From NCBI GenBank assembly GCA_964036665.1, contig OZ038526.1, positions 32,612,001-32,676,000 of the forward strand: DNA of 64,000 nt. The letters are read 5' to 3'. The notes under the pieces were generated by a model that saw nothing but the letters and a program-made list of their open reading frames with translations, made no database searches and was not told where the DNA came from. The position numbers and the translations under genes were made by a program. Numbering within the stretch: the first letter of the stretch is position 1; each line of letters opens with the position of its first letter. Below, in pieces: positions 22,201 through 32,302 of the stretch. Origin of the DNA: Gordius sp. MW1 (taxonomy: Eukaryota > Nematomorpha > Gordioida > Gordea > Gordiidae).

Positions 22201-25200
22201 CAAAAATGCATAAATTCCCTTGATCAAATTGGTAAAAGAGTCCCATTAGTTTTACGAACCATCTCACTAAAGTAAAAATAATAAATCGTAAAGCCCTATT
22301 TATTGATCAAATTTTCACTGCGTAATGGCTTTGTCGGTCAACTCTATCTATAGGATTCTTTAAAAATTATTTTTGGATTCATTATCAATATAAACCAAAA
22401 AAACCATATTAAATACAATTAAAAACTAAATATAGGCAAAATATCAATATTTTGCCCCCGCCCTCCAGCTTTGACTTAAATTCTAGCTTTGCTTTGAAAA
22501 AAACATTTAATTTATTATAAAATTTTTATCTATTAATTGGGGTAAATCTTAGAAAAAACACTTATTAAACGCTTATTAAAAAATAGGGCTTTTTTTATCG
22601 ATATTATATTAATATTTTTTCATTGAAGGAATTGCTTTTTAAAACTTGTGATTTGTTATAATCAATCAATCGTGCTAAGGTTAAATTCAATTAAGAAGCA
22701 TTGAGTGCTCATGCCATATGGTTAAGATGGTAATTATGTGGTATCATTTCAAAATGTCACAGTCCAAAATGCAACTAAGCCACTGAATCTCACGATCGTG
22801 AGATTCGCAATTACTCATTGCGCAAGCGCATAATATCCATTGGGTAGTGGTTTAGGTCAGCGTTTTAGGTTAGAGTTTGGGTTAGGTTTAGATGCACATC
22901 AAATTCCCTCCCCATTTGAGATTTAATTTTTCGTGATATTCAGTGTGGCATTTCGGACTGTGACATTTTGAACTTAATTCAAATTATGTGCCGTAATTAT
23001 GCGCCATTTTTAAATGTGCACCACCCATATGTCTATTCACAAAAATGAAGAAGAGCTATTAGTGTCAAAAAACTTTTACAGAATAAGCACAATCATTAAT
23101 TCTTGCTAATAGCAAAAACTAAGTGCATATTAAATAGTAATTTAAAGATGGCACTTAAAGCGTTAAATTTTTTCACTACGTATTTTTTATTTATTACTTT
23201 GTGATATATTATTTAGAATGTTATTCGTGTTATTCAATGGTTTAATATCTTTTTTCACATTTTCTGATAATTATTTTACAAAAATGGCTGTAATATTTAT
23301 TAGGTACGACGTGCACTTTTCAATATGGTGGGACAAACGGTGTAGCCTGTTTTTTCGTGTTGTGGTTAAAAGTAATAGGTTAATTTTTTCACGCTTTTAA
23401 TTATGTAATATCATTCGAAACAACAAGATTTGTTTCCTATCGATTACATACATACAATAATCAATCAATAAATTTAGAGCCGTCATAAATCAATAACTGC
23501 CAATCGATTAAATGGGCAATCTTTGTAAATCGATATCGCCAGCAGTACGTTCAAAAAACATTCCTTTATTAATTTCGAAGCACGTTCAATACAAGCCCCC
23601 CTAAGGGGTATAAAGACGTACCTTTAGCCCCATATACATGGTTAAATATGACATCGACCATCTCTGTATAGTCGGCAAAATTCATGTTTTAAGGCAAAAT
23701 TTCCAATAATTAAACTTTTAAAATAACTATTTAAAATTTTAGTTTTTTCTTTGATTCTTGTACAAAAATTATCGATATAATATTGTTAGAGGCAAAACAA
23801 ATCACTTCGCCGACCTCAGCACTTCATTCGAAACTTATAAAACTATTTTTTCTAAAATATTAAAGTAACTTCGCGAAAAAAAGTGCAAAATATCTAGGTT
23901 CAACTCTTCTATGTTATGGGTGGTCTTAAGAATTAGGACGGAGTTAACCAATCCAACATTTATATCCGTTAGCTTTGAATCAGTTCGAGAACTTTAATTT
24001 TAAAGCGCTTTATTGAAACCTTGAAGATTCAAGGAGCACAATTTTCCCGTCCGATCGCACATTTCCTTATAAACATTGCTAATTTTAAACTCAAATCCAC
24101 AAAGAAATTTATAATATTTCTGAGGTAGGCCTGGCCGGGCGTACTGTAAATCGTTATAGAGGGGGGGCGGGGGGGGGGGGGGAAATGACCATTTTTTCCA
24201 AATTCTTAATCATAATTTTGCCAAAAATCTATTTATTTAAGCAAAAAATACTTTGGGTCCAAATAAAAAAAGAAATCGCGAAAAAAACTATATTAAATTA
24301 GCGTTGTTATAGCTGAGATTTCGAGTTGACTCACCGAACCAAACTTGTGCAAGACTAGGTATTCTTCAGCCGTTGGATTCATGCCTCCCTCCAGCTTCCA
24401 ATTAATGATCTAGCGATAAATGCAGCAATTAAAAAATCAATTTTTCAAATTTAAACGGGAGCACGATAAAAATAATTACGTTTGCGAAAGGGTACAAGAC
24501 GCAATGTAAAAAAGAGTAATAATCCATAAATTCCAAAACATCTATGTGCATTTACGATGTTAATGATTGAATCAGTAACTCAGACTAGTTTTAAAACTAA
24601 AAAAACCACAAAATTATAGGATTTAAACGGTAAAATTCATAATTTTTAAGTGATTTTTAGAAAGGGTAAAAAATATTCTTTGGGCCATAAAACAATTTCA
24701 TAGTGCGAGCCAGTAGTTATCAATAGTTTTTTGAGACAAAAATTAAATTAAATAAATTAGTGGGCAATTTTAACAAATTTTTAAAGTAACAGTTAGAATT
24801 ACTTTATCTTTAAAATATTCCATCACACCGGCAGTTGTTGAGGTGCAATGTATGAGGCACAGGCCTATGCAACGAAGGGGGTATGCCATCTACAATTAGA
24901 AGCCATAAAAATCACACAAACGGCAAAATCATTTTTATTAACGAAATCTATTATGAATTTATTCAATATTTCAAAATGGGTCGCGAGATGATAGTTTTGT
25001 AAAAACGGCTGGGTTTTGTTTGGTCGACCTTTTGGTTCAACTAACACTATCGGTCAACTCTGGTTGGTTTTTTAAATTTTGACCAAGTCTAAAGATCGGC
25101 TAAGAAAAACAGACCAAGAAACTTTTAGTCCATTTATGTTTACTCGACTGAAACAGGGCGACCAAACAAAACACGGCCGTTTTTACAACAAGATGACAAT

Positions 25201-28200
25201 CTGACTTATATAGCCTTAAAAGACGGTCTCTACTCTAGAAAAAGGCTTTAACAGTATTAGATTAATGCAATATCCGAGTCTATTCCTCCCAAAATCAAAA
25301 TACTTAGAGTCTATTTAAATCCTAAATGTTTTAATAACACGGTTAAACAAGAAAAATCAACCGGCAAACTATTTGCCAATTTTGGTAGTTTTTCGCGGTG
25401 TTATTCATAAATAAAATTTACTACTTTCCCGATTAATTTGCAAATTAAATAATTATTGACAACTTTGGCAGCCATTATTTCAGAAACTTGACGTAGAGGG
25501 AAAAAACTAAAAATATATTTGTGTTCACCGTAAAAAATCTACCAGAATTTGCAATTAAATTGCTGGTTGATTTTATAAACTCATTATTTGTTGACCAATG
25601 TGATTATTTAATTTTATTGGATAACGGGGGAAATGATTTTGTGGCTCGGCCAGGAAAATCAGTGACAATAAAGTGACCAAGTGCGATAAAGTTTCTCATT
25701 AAACAAAATATAGCTTTTTCCAAAATATATCACGCTTAGAAAAGGGCCAAAATGTTACTTTTGCAAAATTATTAAAATAGTTTTCCTTGGGGAAAAAATA
25801 TTTTATAGCCTCTAAACTATGATATATAATATGATGATGTCCATATTTACCGCGAATCGAGCCAATATATTAGAACCGGAGCCTTCTCCCAGCCCAACCA
25901 CGTAAGAGACGCTAAATTGAAGGTAAAATTGTAGTAAAAAATCATTGGGAAATAAATTAAATTCAAAAAAAAGGCAATAATTTGTAAAAAAAAAAGTATA
26001 CACATATGATTTTGGAAAAACTAAATTCTTGAAGTAGTGTTGTAAAAACGGCGTTGTTTTGTTTGGTCGATCCTTGGTTTAACCAAAACTAACGGTCAAC
26101 TCTGGCCTGTTTTTCAAATTTCGACTAAGCCTAGAGGTCGACTAAGAAAAACAGACCAAAAAATCGTTGGTCTGTCTATGTTTAGTCGAACTAAAAACAA
26201 AGGTCGATCAAACAAAACCTAGCCGTTTTTACAACACTGTCTTGAAGTTTATTGGAAAAATGGGAAAAATGCAATAGTTTTTGGCTTACTTAAAGGCGTC
26301 GAGTATGGAAACCAATGACTCGCCTAAATCCTGTAGCGACGGGAATCTAAAACTAAACAACACAGAAGATAGTATAGCAGCAAAACTATTGATAAAATTT
26401 CCCAAGATTTACTTAAAAAAGCCTAATCCAAATAACGTTTTAGTGTGAACTAAATAAAATTTGCAAAGTTTTTATAAGTAAATAACAAATATTTATTTAT
26501 CAGCAAAAAAATCTTGAATTTTTAACAGAAATCTTCATTAAAGTCTCAATAATATTAGGTATATCGCATCTAATTGATCGATAGGAGCGTTTTCAGAACT
26601 TAATATATAGTAACATGACAAGGTTGAACCGAGGCATTAGACGGGGGCAATGATTTAGGTTGGGGCAAAATGATCATTAGCCATAACATTAATAAATTTT
26701 AACAAATTTTAGGATTTAGAGGGGGGCAGCCGCCCCTCCCTGCCCCCCCCCTCTGGATACGCTTATGATTGCACGCATTGGTAAGCCATTTTACAGCCAA
26801 TTTTTTTGATGAAATACAATTAAAATAGCTATAAAATTACTTGTCGGGAAGGGAGGGGTCGTTTTCCCCCTGGCCCAAAATATCAACTTGCAAAAAGGAA
26901 GCCCTCTTCCTAACGTCAGCCATAGATGGGTGATAGATAAAGGAGTGAAAACTTAAATCTAGATATAAAAAAAGGGATTCATCAAATTTTTATATATTGT
27001 TGGCACGAAAAATTTTGCAGAAATTGTTATCAATTCGAGTTCAATTCATAATAACAAACTCGTCTTATACTTAGGCTGAAAAAAAAAAATTTCCCCAGCT
27101 ATAGCTGTTTGTACTGTTGTAAAAACGGCTGCGTTTGGTTTGGTTAACGTTTGGTTTTAGTCGGCTAAACATAACGAGACGAAAAACAAAAAAAATTGGT
27201 CTCTATTTTCCAAGGTCGACCACTAGGCTTAGTCAAAATTTGAAAAGCAGACCACAGTCGACCGTTAGTGTTAGTTAAACCAAAGGTCGACCAAACAAAA
27301 CCCAGCCGTTTTTACAATATTAACCAATTTGTCACACACTTGTGGTCAGCTACTTTTAGAGATTGGATGAGGGGTGACGCTCGGCTATTCAGACGCCTGA
27401 CAGGCGTGTGTTGACGATGTGATAAATATTTTCCATCTCTTTTTGTCATAGATGCAGTGAGGGGGATTAAAACCGCGAGCTATTGTGTTAAAAACGAAGC
27501 TTTATACCACTACGCAAGCCTAGAACCCCACACGGGCCGTCCGAAGCCTCGGGCTGGGCCTCGGGCCAAAAATAAAAAATTTAATCGGGCCTCGGGCTCG
27601 GGTCGGGCCTGATGGGTCAACCAGACCCTAGGCCCGAGGCAAAATCTAGCTAAAAAATTTTTAAAAACTTTTTACTAATTCCTGTGTTGCGTAGCCTGTT
27701 TAGAGGAGACAAAATAATTTTATGTTAAATTCAAGGTGCGGGTGTATATTCTGAATAATATTTTTTTTTATAAAGTTACATTTTTAAAAAGTCGGGCCAG
27801 GCTCGGGTCAGGCCTTAATAAAAAAAATATTTCAAACTCGGGCAGAAGACCATTTAGCAGGGCTCTAAGCACGCGCAGGCCACATATTAAGGCCGCAAAA
27901 TTACGATTTTCGGATTTTTGGTAAAAGGTTTATGACCATTTTGAATCTAATTTATCAGACCTTTCGACATTAAAATTCAATCCTCTCCGCATACTTGCAC
28001 ATCCCCTCACGAGGAAAATGACCTTATGGTCCGTGTTTCCGTCGGAAACCACAAACGCCCGGTCCGACCAGGCCCACTGCCCCAGCAACTGTCGAAAATT
28101 TGGATTTGGGAAGGCCCGGGGGGGGGGGGGCAAGCAATATAACAAGATTAAGACAATTCGGGCTCATTAATATTATATTGTTTTCGTGTATTATTTAGTC

Positions 28201-29211
28201 ATTGTTTTATAGGATTGTATAATATTGTTAATCCTAATTCCTATCCAAAAAAATTGGAAATTAACACATTTTTTTACAAAAATATAACGATATTACTGCT
28301 AATAGTTATAAAAAAAACGTCATTTCGAGCCGGGCAGTTCGGGCTGCTCTTCGGTCATGGCCGCGCGAACACCTAACCGGGTTCGGCTGGGCCCGGGCGG
28401 GCAATTTAGTTAAAAAATCGAAACCGAGCAGGGTTCGGGCAGAAAAATTCAAACAAATCTAATCTCTGAGTCTAGTCCAACTTTTTGGTTTAAAATAAAA
28501 AACTACGAATTTCGAAACCATTGACCAAAAAATAAATTTATTATTTTATAAGGAAATACAATAAGGGACGTGGGGGAGTAGTTGGTTAGGCTTGTGTTGT
28601 AAAAACGGCTGGGTTTTGTTTGGTCGACCTCCGGTTTTAGCCGATTAAACATAAACGTACCGAAGACTTTTTGGTCTATTTTTCTTAGTCGCATAAATAG
28701 ACCAGTTTTTTTTTATCAGACCTTTGGTCTCTTTATGTTTTGGCGACTAAGGCCAAAGGTCGACCAAACGAAACCCATCCAATTTTACAACACTTTGCCT
28801 TTGAACAAGAGCTCGCGGGTTCAAACCCCGCTTTCGGCACTTCTTTCAAAAGATGTGTAAATTATATCCATATTATATCACATCGTCAACACACGGCTGT
28901 CAGGCCTGGATAGCCGAGCAGCATCACCCCTCATCCAAATATCTTAAGAATCTGACCACCACCTTAGTGTGACAACAAACAGCTATTGCATATTTTTTAT
29001 ATAAGAAAACACACGATTGCTGCCCAAATCATGGACGGTTAGGATGACGGGATGTTTTCGAATGTCTTCCTTAGAACCCTGTACATAAAAAGATTACATT
29101 AAAGTATTTGCAAAATTAAAAACATAATTCATAAAAACGTTATAATTAGGTGGAATTTACCACGAAAAAGACGTTCAAAGGGAAGCCCTTGTTAGTCTCC
29201 ACCGTAACTTT
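19105..29211 (-). CDS. NDRG: NDRG-family protein (MESK2-like), twelve exons, N-terminus not found
   Basis: Twelve minus-strand exons join in phase to 321 codons ending at a stop. Positions: 29211-29161, 29078-29015, 26958-26841, 26346-26290, 25911-25851, 24889-24803, 24409-24335, 22172-22054, 21445-21407, 20769-20637, 20257-20206, 19214-19105. NDRG proteins have an alpha/beta-hydrolase fold without enzyme activity and act in stress response, trafficking and differentiation. Family marks are KHPVILTVHDLGSN, a PGQ-type loop (ILGQGEND), the elbow VVGLGEGSGSNILARF (Glu where hydrolases have Ser), LIHCTSTTAG, NINPKNLRYFLEAF, NRTDIS, and PAKLAEGFIYFIKGIGY near the C-terminus. The C-terminal tail (RIRSGSYISMED, SFDLLNK) is Ser-rich as in other members but short. 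Introns hold MITEs, a SINE and a foldback element. The first coding exon(s) lie somewhere right of 29211 and were not found. Confidence 0.93.
19285..19385. repeat. CCCATAAATTG family fragment
   Basis: Contains TTGGACAGGAGACAGGACAG and GAGCCCATAAATTGCATAGC. It lies upstream of the last NDRG exon, in the intron. Confidence 0.6.
19746..19870. mobile_element. hAT-type MITE, truncated
   Basis: Begins TAGTGCTGTTAAAAAG and has GGTCGACCAAACAAAAG near the other end. The distal TIR is incomplete. Confidence 0.55.
20206..20257 (-). CDS. NDRG: NDRG exon k
   Basis: The 17 codons PAKLAEGFIYFIKGIGY match PAKLAEAFKYFxQGMGY. Acceptor ATTTTAG, donor ATATA|GTGAGT. Confidence 0.93.
20637..20769 (-). CDS. NDRG: NDRG exon j
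   Basis: It encodes VDTLLVTGAKAAHLHTVYTM, then KSSLLKISGVGNVIIEA. This matches the LLVVGxxSPxxxxxxxxNxxLDPxxxxxLKIxxxGxxxxEx block. Acceptor ATATTAG, donor GCG|GTATCT. Confidence 0.9.
21011..21212. mobile_element. hAT-type MITE, diverged
   Basis: It runs from TAGTGTAGTAAAAAGTTCTG to AAACCCAGGTCTTTGAACAAC with internal TTTAGTCGACC. It lies between NDRG exons i and j. Confidence 0.6.
21407..21445 (-). CDS. NDRG: NDRG exon i (39 nt)
   Basis: A 39-nt exon encodes RTDISSRLATEL between split codons, equivalent to the RxDLxIxR segment. Acceptor ACTTAG, donor TGAC|GTAAGA. The phase fits both neighbours. Confidence 0.85.
21655..21782. mobile_element. MITE of CATGGGCGTAGCCAG family
   Basis: Reads TAGCCAGCATTGGAATTAG, GGGGCAATAATGATTTAGGG and ends CCCCCCCGGCTCGCCCAT. 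The middle is shorter than in other copies. Confidence 0.7.
22054..22172 (-). CDS. NDRG: NDRG exon h
   Basis: It encodes DIEAEESDQGRQRLIQAYTE then LKANINPKNLRYFLEAFL, matching the ...Y...L...INPxNLxxFIxAYxxR block. Acceptor TTAACAG, donor TCAA|GTATGG. Confidence 0.92.
22710..23035. mobile_element. Foldback-like element with inverted arms
   Basis: The left arm (CAAAATGTCACAGTCCAAAA, ~22750) is inverted at ~22950 (TTTCGGACTGTGACATTTTG). ATGGTAATTATGTGG and CCGTAATTATGCGCC lie further out. A perfect 22-bp palindrome occupies 22785-22806. It lies in an NDRG intron. Class unknown. Confidence 0.6.
24335..24409 (-). CDS. NDRG: NDRG exon g
   Basis: It has 25 codons with IINWKLEGGMNPTAEEYLVL and HKFGS, matching the GMxxxxxDYLxxHxFG segment of the cap region. 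Acceptor ATCGCTAG, donor TCG|GTGAGT. Confidence 0.88.
24803..24889 (-). CDS. NDRG: NDRG exon f
   Basis: It has 29 codons: MAYPLRCIGLCLIHCTSTTA then GVMEYFKDK, matching GLVLINCxSTxxGW. Acceptor AATTGTAG, donor AAA|GTAATT, phase 0 at both ends. Confidence 0.9.
24993..25191. mobile_element. hAT-type MITE, GGTCGACC family
   Basis: The ends TTGTAAAAACGGCTGGGTTT and ACGGCCGTTTTTACAAC are inverted. It lies in the NDRG intron between exons e and f. Confidence 0.78.
25851..25911 (-). CDS. NDRG: NDRG exon e, nucleophile-elbow equivalent
   Basis: It encodes VSYVVGLGEGSGSNILARFA. The GxSxG elbow of true hydrolases reads GLGEG, as expected for this non-catalytic family. Acceptor AATTTAG, donor GCG|GTAAAT. 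Confidence 0.92.
26035..26239. mobile_element. hAT-type MITE with exact 8-bp target duplication
   Basis: The 205-bp element starts TAGTGTTGTAAAAACGGC and ends CCGTTTTTACAACACTG. It is flanked on both sides by TCTTGAAG (26027-26034 and 26240-26247). The 8-bp duplication and CAGTGTTG-type ends are diagnostic of the hAT superfamily. The arms carry GGTCGA(C/T) sites. No coding capacity. This is the best type copy of the family. Confidence 0.88.
26290..26346 (-). CDS. NDRG: NDRG exon d
   Basis: It encodes FPSLQDLGESLVSILDAF, matching YPSMDQLAEMLPxVLxxF. Acceptor GTTTTAG, donor TTAA|GTAAGC. A MITE with a clear target duplication lies in the intron just below (26035-26239). Confidence 0.9.
   Translation of the reverse strand: MPVATGFRRVIGFHTRRL
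26640..26768. mobile_element. MITE of CATGGGCGTAGCCAG family
   Basis: Reads GACGGGGGCAATGATTTAGG ... GGATTTAGAGGGGGGCAGCC ... TCTGGATACGCTTATG. It lies between NDRG exons c and d. Confidence 0.7.
26841..26958 (-). CDS. NDRG: NDRG exon c
   Basis: It encodes LSFHSFIYHPSMADVRKRAS and VDILGQGENDPSLP, equivalent to the FF.Y..M......F...HV.APGQ.EGA segment. Acceptor ATATCTAG, donor ACAA|GTAATT. Confidence 0.88.
27112..27318. mobile_element. hAT-type MITE, GGTCGACC family
   Basis: The ends are TACTGTTGTAAAAACGGCTG and CCCAGCCGTTTTTACAATAT. Confidence 0.78.
27325..27520 (-). mobile_element. tRNA-derived SINE, near full length
   Basis: Read on the minus strand, the 5' part has a pol III A box (TTGCGTAGTGG), an anticodon-arm-like region and a B box (GGTTTTAATCC). 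A unique body follows (CATCGTCAACACACGCCTGT, CACCCCTCATCCAA, CTGACCAC) with the terminal AGTGTGTGAC-like motif. The same body occurs at 28801-28975 and 63572-63697. The parent tRNA is not certain. Confidence 0.7.
27521..27870. mobile_element. GC-rich hAT-like element (CGGGCC repeats)
   Basis: The ends TAGAACCCCACACGGGCC and GCAGGGCTCTAA are inverted. The arms are made of CGGGCTCGGGTCGGGCCT repeats around an AT-rich core. Confidence 0.6.
28080..28460. mobile_element. GC-rich hAT-like element, copy of 8170-8530
   Basis: GGCCCGGGGGGGGGGGGC, an AT-rich core with TCCTATCCAAAAAAATTGG, then GTTCGGCTGGGCCCGGGCGG. The order matches the copy in the PIAS intron. Confidence 0.55.
28592..28793. mobile_element. 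hAT-type MITE, GGTCGACC family
   Basis: The ends TTGTGTTGTAAAAACGGCTG and AATTTTACAACACTT are inverted. It lies between NDRG exons b and c. Confidence 0.78.
28801..28975 (+). mobile_element. tRNA-derived SINE, 5' truncated
   Basis: It starts in the T-arm (CTCGCGGGTTCAAACCCCGC, an intact B box) and continues through CTTTCGGCACTTCTTTC, CATCGTCAACACACGGC and CACCCCTCATCCAA to CCACCTTAGTGTGACAA. It lies in NDRG intron sequence. Confidence 0.7.
29015..29078 (-). CDS. NDRG: NDRG exon b
   Basis: It encodes GSKEDIRKHPVILTVHDLGS, matching KPAILTYHDLGLN, the most conserved NDRG N-terminal motif. Acceptor TGTACAG, donor AATC|GTGTGT. The final C joins AT of exon c to make His. Confidence 0.9.
29161..29211 (-). 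CDS. NDRG: NDRG exon a
   Basis: The 17 codons KVTVETNKGFPLNVFFV match the family's VETSxGxxxVxVQG strand that opens the hydrolase fold. Acceptor TTCACAG, donor GTG|GTAAAT, phase 0 at both ends. Confidence 0.82.
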
Positions 29212-29229
29212 CTGTGAATTTTTTGAAAA

Positions 29230-30250
29230 AATAGAGAAACAATGATAAAAACTTGAAGTTATACATAAAAATCAATAATAATTTAAAGTCAAATATATGT
29301 ATTTTTTTGAATATATAGCTTTAATTACAAAATTTTTAGAAAATTTAATATAAAACCAACCTTTTCCTCATTATAAAATTTTACCTATACTGGGGGGGGG
29401 GGGAGGCAAGGTGCGTAGAGTTTTAAAAAAACCTATGCAAATTTTAATCAAACTCACATAACAAGCATTATATAATAAGCCATGTTAGTTAGCAACTCAT
29501 ATATATTATAAGTATTAAAATTTCATTTATTTAGCTTAAAATTACAGATAGCCCTTTTACAGAACTTCAATCTGATGACCTTAAAGATATTATATTTTAT
29601 ATCAACTTAAACTGATATTCACAAAAAAATTTAGACGCGTAAAAATTTGGAATCTAATATGCCCCGTCGTAATATTAGCCCCAAATTTTAAAATTTATAA
29701 TGTGGGGCTATCTCAAAAATCGATTTCGTTTTGGTGAAAAAAATTATGTATATTGAGCTGCACTATTATGAGAATCGTCGAATCTAAAACAAACAAACAG
29801 CAAAACATGAGGTGGGTGACCATATTTTGGAACAACAACATTGAAAAACACTCTAATTTAATGACATAACCCTGGGCAAAATGACATCAAATCTCAATTT
29901 GTAGTGTAATTTCAAAAATGTTAAAAAAAAACTTTGTAAAATATGTGGGGAAGGGGAAGGGGGCGTTTTAAAAAGTGCACAAGATTCAAAATCCAATTTT
30001 TCATAGGCTCTTTCATGTCATTTAAAAAAGTGTGGTTTTTTCAAAAACAATCCACAATTTCCTTTTACTCAAAATCACTAAATCAGCATGGTTGAGGAAA
30101 AATATTAGTCATTGTACAAACGTGAGAACGCATTTAAATTGCGAATTTGTCTTTAAATATCACTATATATATGTATAGTGGGAAATATCAAATCGAAATT
30201 CTAAATCATGATTATTATTATCAGAGTAGCGCGAAAAAGGAAAGGTGTAG
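29230..30250. other. AT-rich stretch upstream of NDRG exon a; no gene recognised
   Basis: Contains a G11 run near 29391 and a G/A-rich run near 29945. The missing NDRG 5' exon could be here or further right; I found no convincing candidate. Confidence 0.35.
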
Positions 30251-30254
30251 TTTG

Positions 30255-30424
30255 TAAAATTGTAAAAGCGGCTGGGTTTTATGCGGTCAACCATTGGTTT
30301 TGGTCGACTTAACATAAACAGGCCAAAGGATTTATTTGAGCGACTAAGAAGAGCAGACCAAAAAATCTTTGGTTCGTTGATGTTTAGTCGACTAAAACCT
30401 CCAAAGGCCGACCAAACAAAAGCT
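30255..30424. mobile_element. hAT-type MITE, GGTCGACC family, diverged
   Basis: TTGTAAAAGCGGCTGGGTTT at one end and CGACCAAACAAAAGC at the other, with internal GTCGACT arms. Confidence 0.6.
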
Positions 30425-30689
30425 TCGATCACGCGTCATGTTTAGACGGACTGAAAATAGCTTTGCGTCAAATATGTGTGAAAGTAGTTTAATCGAGTTG
30501 AACCGGTGAAATTAATTTTGGTCATTTCACAATCGTCAAATATTTATTGTTTGAATTTTAACTAGGTCTATCTGAAAAAATAAATTTACAAATTAAAAAT
30601 ATGGGTAAACAAGCTCTATGCGATCGTGATTTTAAAGTTAATAATTTTTGATGCCTGATAAAATATAACAAAAATTGCATGGAATTCAC

Positions 30690-30830
30690 CTCGGAACGTC
30701 ATTAGCTAGTCTATTTTTAAAATAAAAATAAAAGTCTTTTACGGAAGCATAAGTCCACAGCCATTAAAAACCCGTATGCACAGCAATTTGAAAAATTACA
30801 AGTTGGACAGGACGGACGGAAGCTAAGCTA
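30690..30830. repeat. CAGCGGTCATTAGCTAGTCT family fragment
   Basis: Shares CGTCATTAGCTAGTCTATTT, CGGAAGCATAAGTCCACAGC and AAGTTGGACAGGACGGACGG with the copies at 955-1190 and 3300-3465. Confidence 0.55.
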
Positions 30831-31307
30831 GACAGCTAAAAAGATTAACGATTGCCTTAGCATGCTTGTCGAAATTCGCAGAAAGCAAAACTACTAATCT
30901 CATATGATTTTTTGTGTAAAAAAAGGCATAAGCTGGTATATAGCAAAATTTTAGATTTTTGTTGAACAAAAGTTAGACAGAATAGACACACGGACATTTT
31001 CCTAAGTCAGGGTCGGTGTATAAAGAAAAACATAGACAACATAGACCGCTCATACCATATGTTTCGTATGGTAAAATGGGTGCCATTAAATCAACCATAG
31101 AGAACTGCAGAGTCACTTTTTTTCAACCCGAACCCGACCAGACCCGAAAGCATTTTAAATTTTTCACCCCGAACCCGACCAGACCGGAAAGCATTATAAA
31201 ATTCTCAACCCGAACCCGACCCAAAAGCGTCTAAAAAATTCTAATCAAATCCCTTCCAAACTGTTTTAGGTATCCAACGAGAGAGTAACAAAAATTGCGG
31301 GCGTAGC

Positions 31308-31449
31308 CAGGGGGTGGCAGGGACGGGCTGCGGCCCCCCTTTAAATCCAAAAAATCTTAAATGTTTAATAAAATTAGCGCTAAATTTTATAAAAATGGTT
31401 TGCCCCTCCCTTAATCATTATTGCCCCCCTCTAATTCAATCCTGGCTAC
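31308..31449. mobile_element. MITE of CATGGGCGTAGCCAG family (reverse orientation)
   Basis: Reads GGGCGTAGCCAGGGGGTGGC ... GCCCCCCTTTAAATCC ... AATTCAATCCTGGCTAC. It abuts an hAT-type MITE half at 31449-31587. Confidence 0.7.
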
Positions 31450-31587
31450 AGACTAACGATCGACTCTAGTCTATTTTTAAAATTTCGACTAAACGATTAA
31501 CAAACCAAAAAACCTTAGGACTGATTATGTTTAGTCGACTAAAGCCAAAGGTCGACCAAACAAAACCCAGCCGTTTATAGGACACTG
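31449..31587. mobile_element. hAT-type MITE, right half
   Basis: ACTAACGATCGACTCTAGTC ... GGTCGACCAAACAAAACC, then CAGCCGTTTATAGGACACTG. The left end seems lost at the junction with the previous MITE. Confidence 0.6.
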
Positions 31588-31596
31588 ATCGATACC

Positions 31597-31760
31597 ATGG
31601 GCGTGGCCCGGATTTGAGCTAGAGAGGGGCAATAATGCTTTAAGGAGGGGCCAGTTATTTTTTGAAATTTACGCAATAATTCTACTAATTTTTAACGAAT
31701 TTTTGGCTTAAGAGGGGGGGGGCCGCTGCCCTTCCTGCCACCCCCTGGCTACGCCCATGA
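31597..31760. mobile_element. MITE of CATGGGCGTAGCCAG family
   Basis: CATGGGCGTGGCCCGGATTT at the left and CCCCCTGGCTACGCCCATG at the right form the inverted ends. Confidence 0.8.
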
Positions 31761-31840
31761 TTAAGACCCTTCTTAACTAAACACGACCACCACCATCATT
31801 ACTTATAAAAATCGGAGAGGTTATAGAGATGGGGAAAGGA

Positions 31841-31977
31841 TGGGCGTAGCCAGCATTGGAATTAGAGGGGGGGGGGGCATTAATAATTTAAGATGGGGCA
31901 AAATAGTATTTTTCGAAATTTAAGCCATAATTTTAATAAAGAATTTTAACAAATTTTTGGATTTGCTAAGCCCATGG
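31841..31977. mobile_element. MITE of CATGGGCGTAGCCAG family, internally deleted
   Basis: GGGCGTAGCCAGCATTGGAA at the left and GGATTTGCTAAGCCCATGGG at the right. The GC-rich right arm is missing. Confidence 0.7.
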
Positions 31978-32302
31978 GTAACGGGGGCGGTATATAAATC
32001 AATAACTCTCGAACCAAGCCCTTATTACACCACCACTATTATGGATGCTTAATAATACTACTAAAGGCCCTAAAAATCGATAGTAGGCAGGGAGAAGGCA
32101 CAGCTAACAAACAAACAAATGCGGTCAAATCAAAGAGAAGCAGGGGAAGGGGAGGGGGGGGGGTTATATTAGAGTTATAAATCTAAAATCCACTAGGGAT
32201 GAATTTAATATGGCAAATAGACGTCTTTCTCACTCCCCCTCCCCTTTGAACTTATACTATGGGAAGCGGTTTAAATGACTTAGCGGTTTAAATGACTTAT
32301 GA

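Noticed and set aside
28801..28845. tRNA gene
   Set aside because: Only the T-arm half is present; the anticodon and D arms are missing and the SINE body follows.
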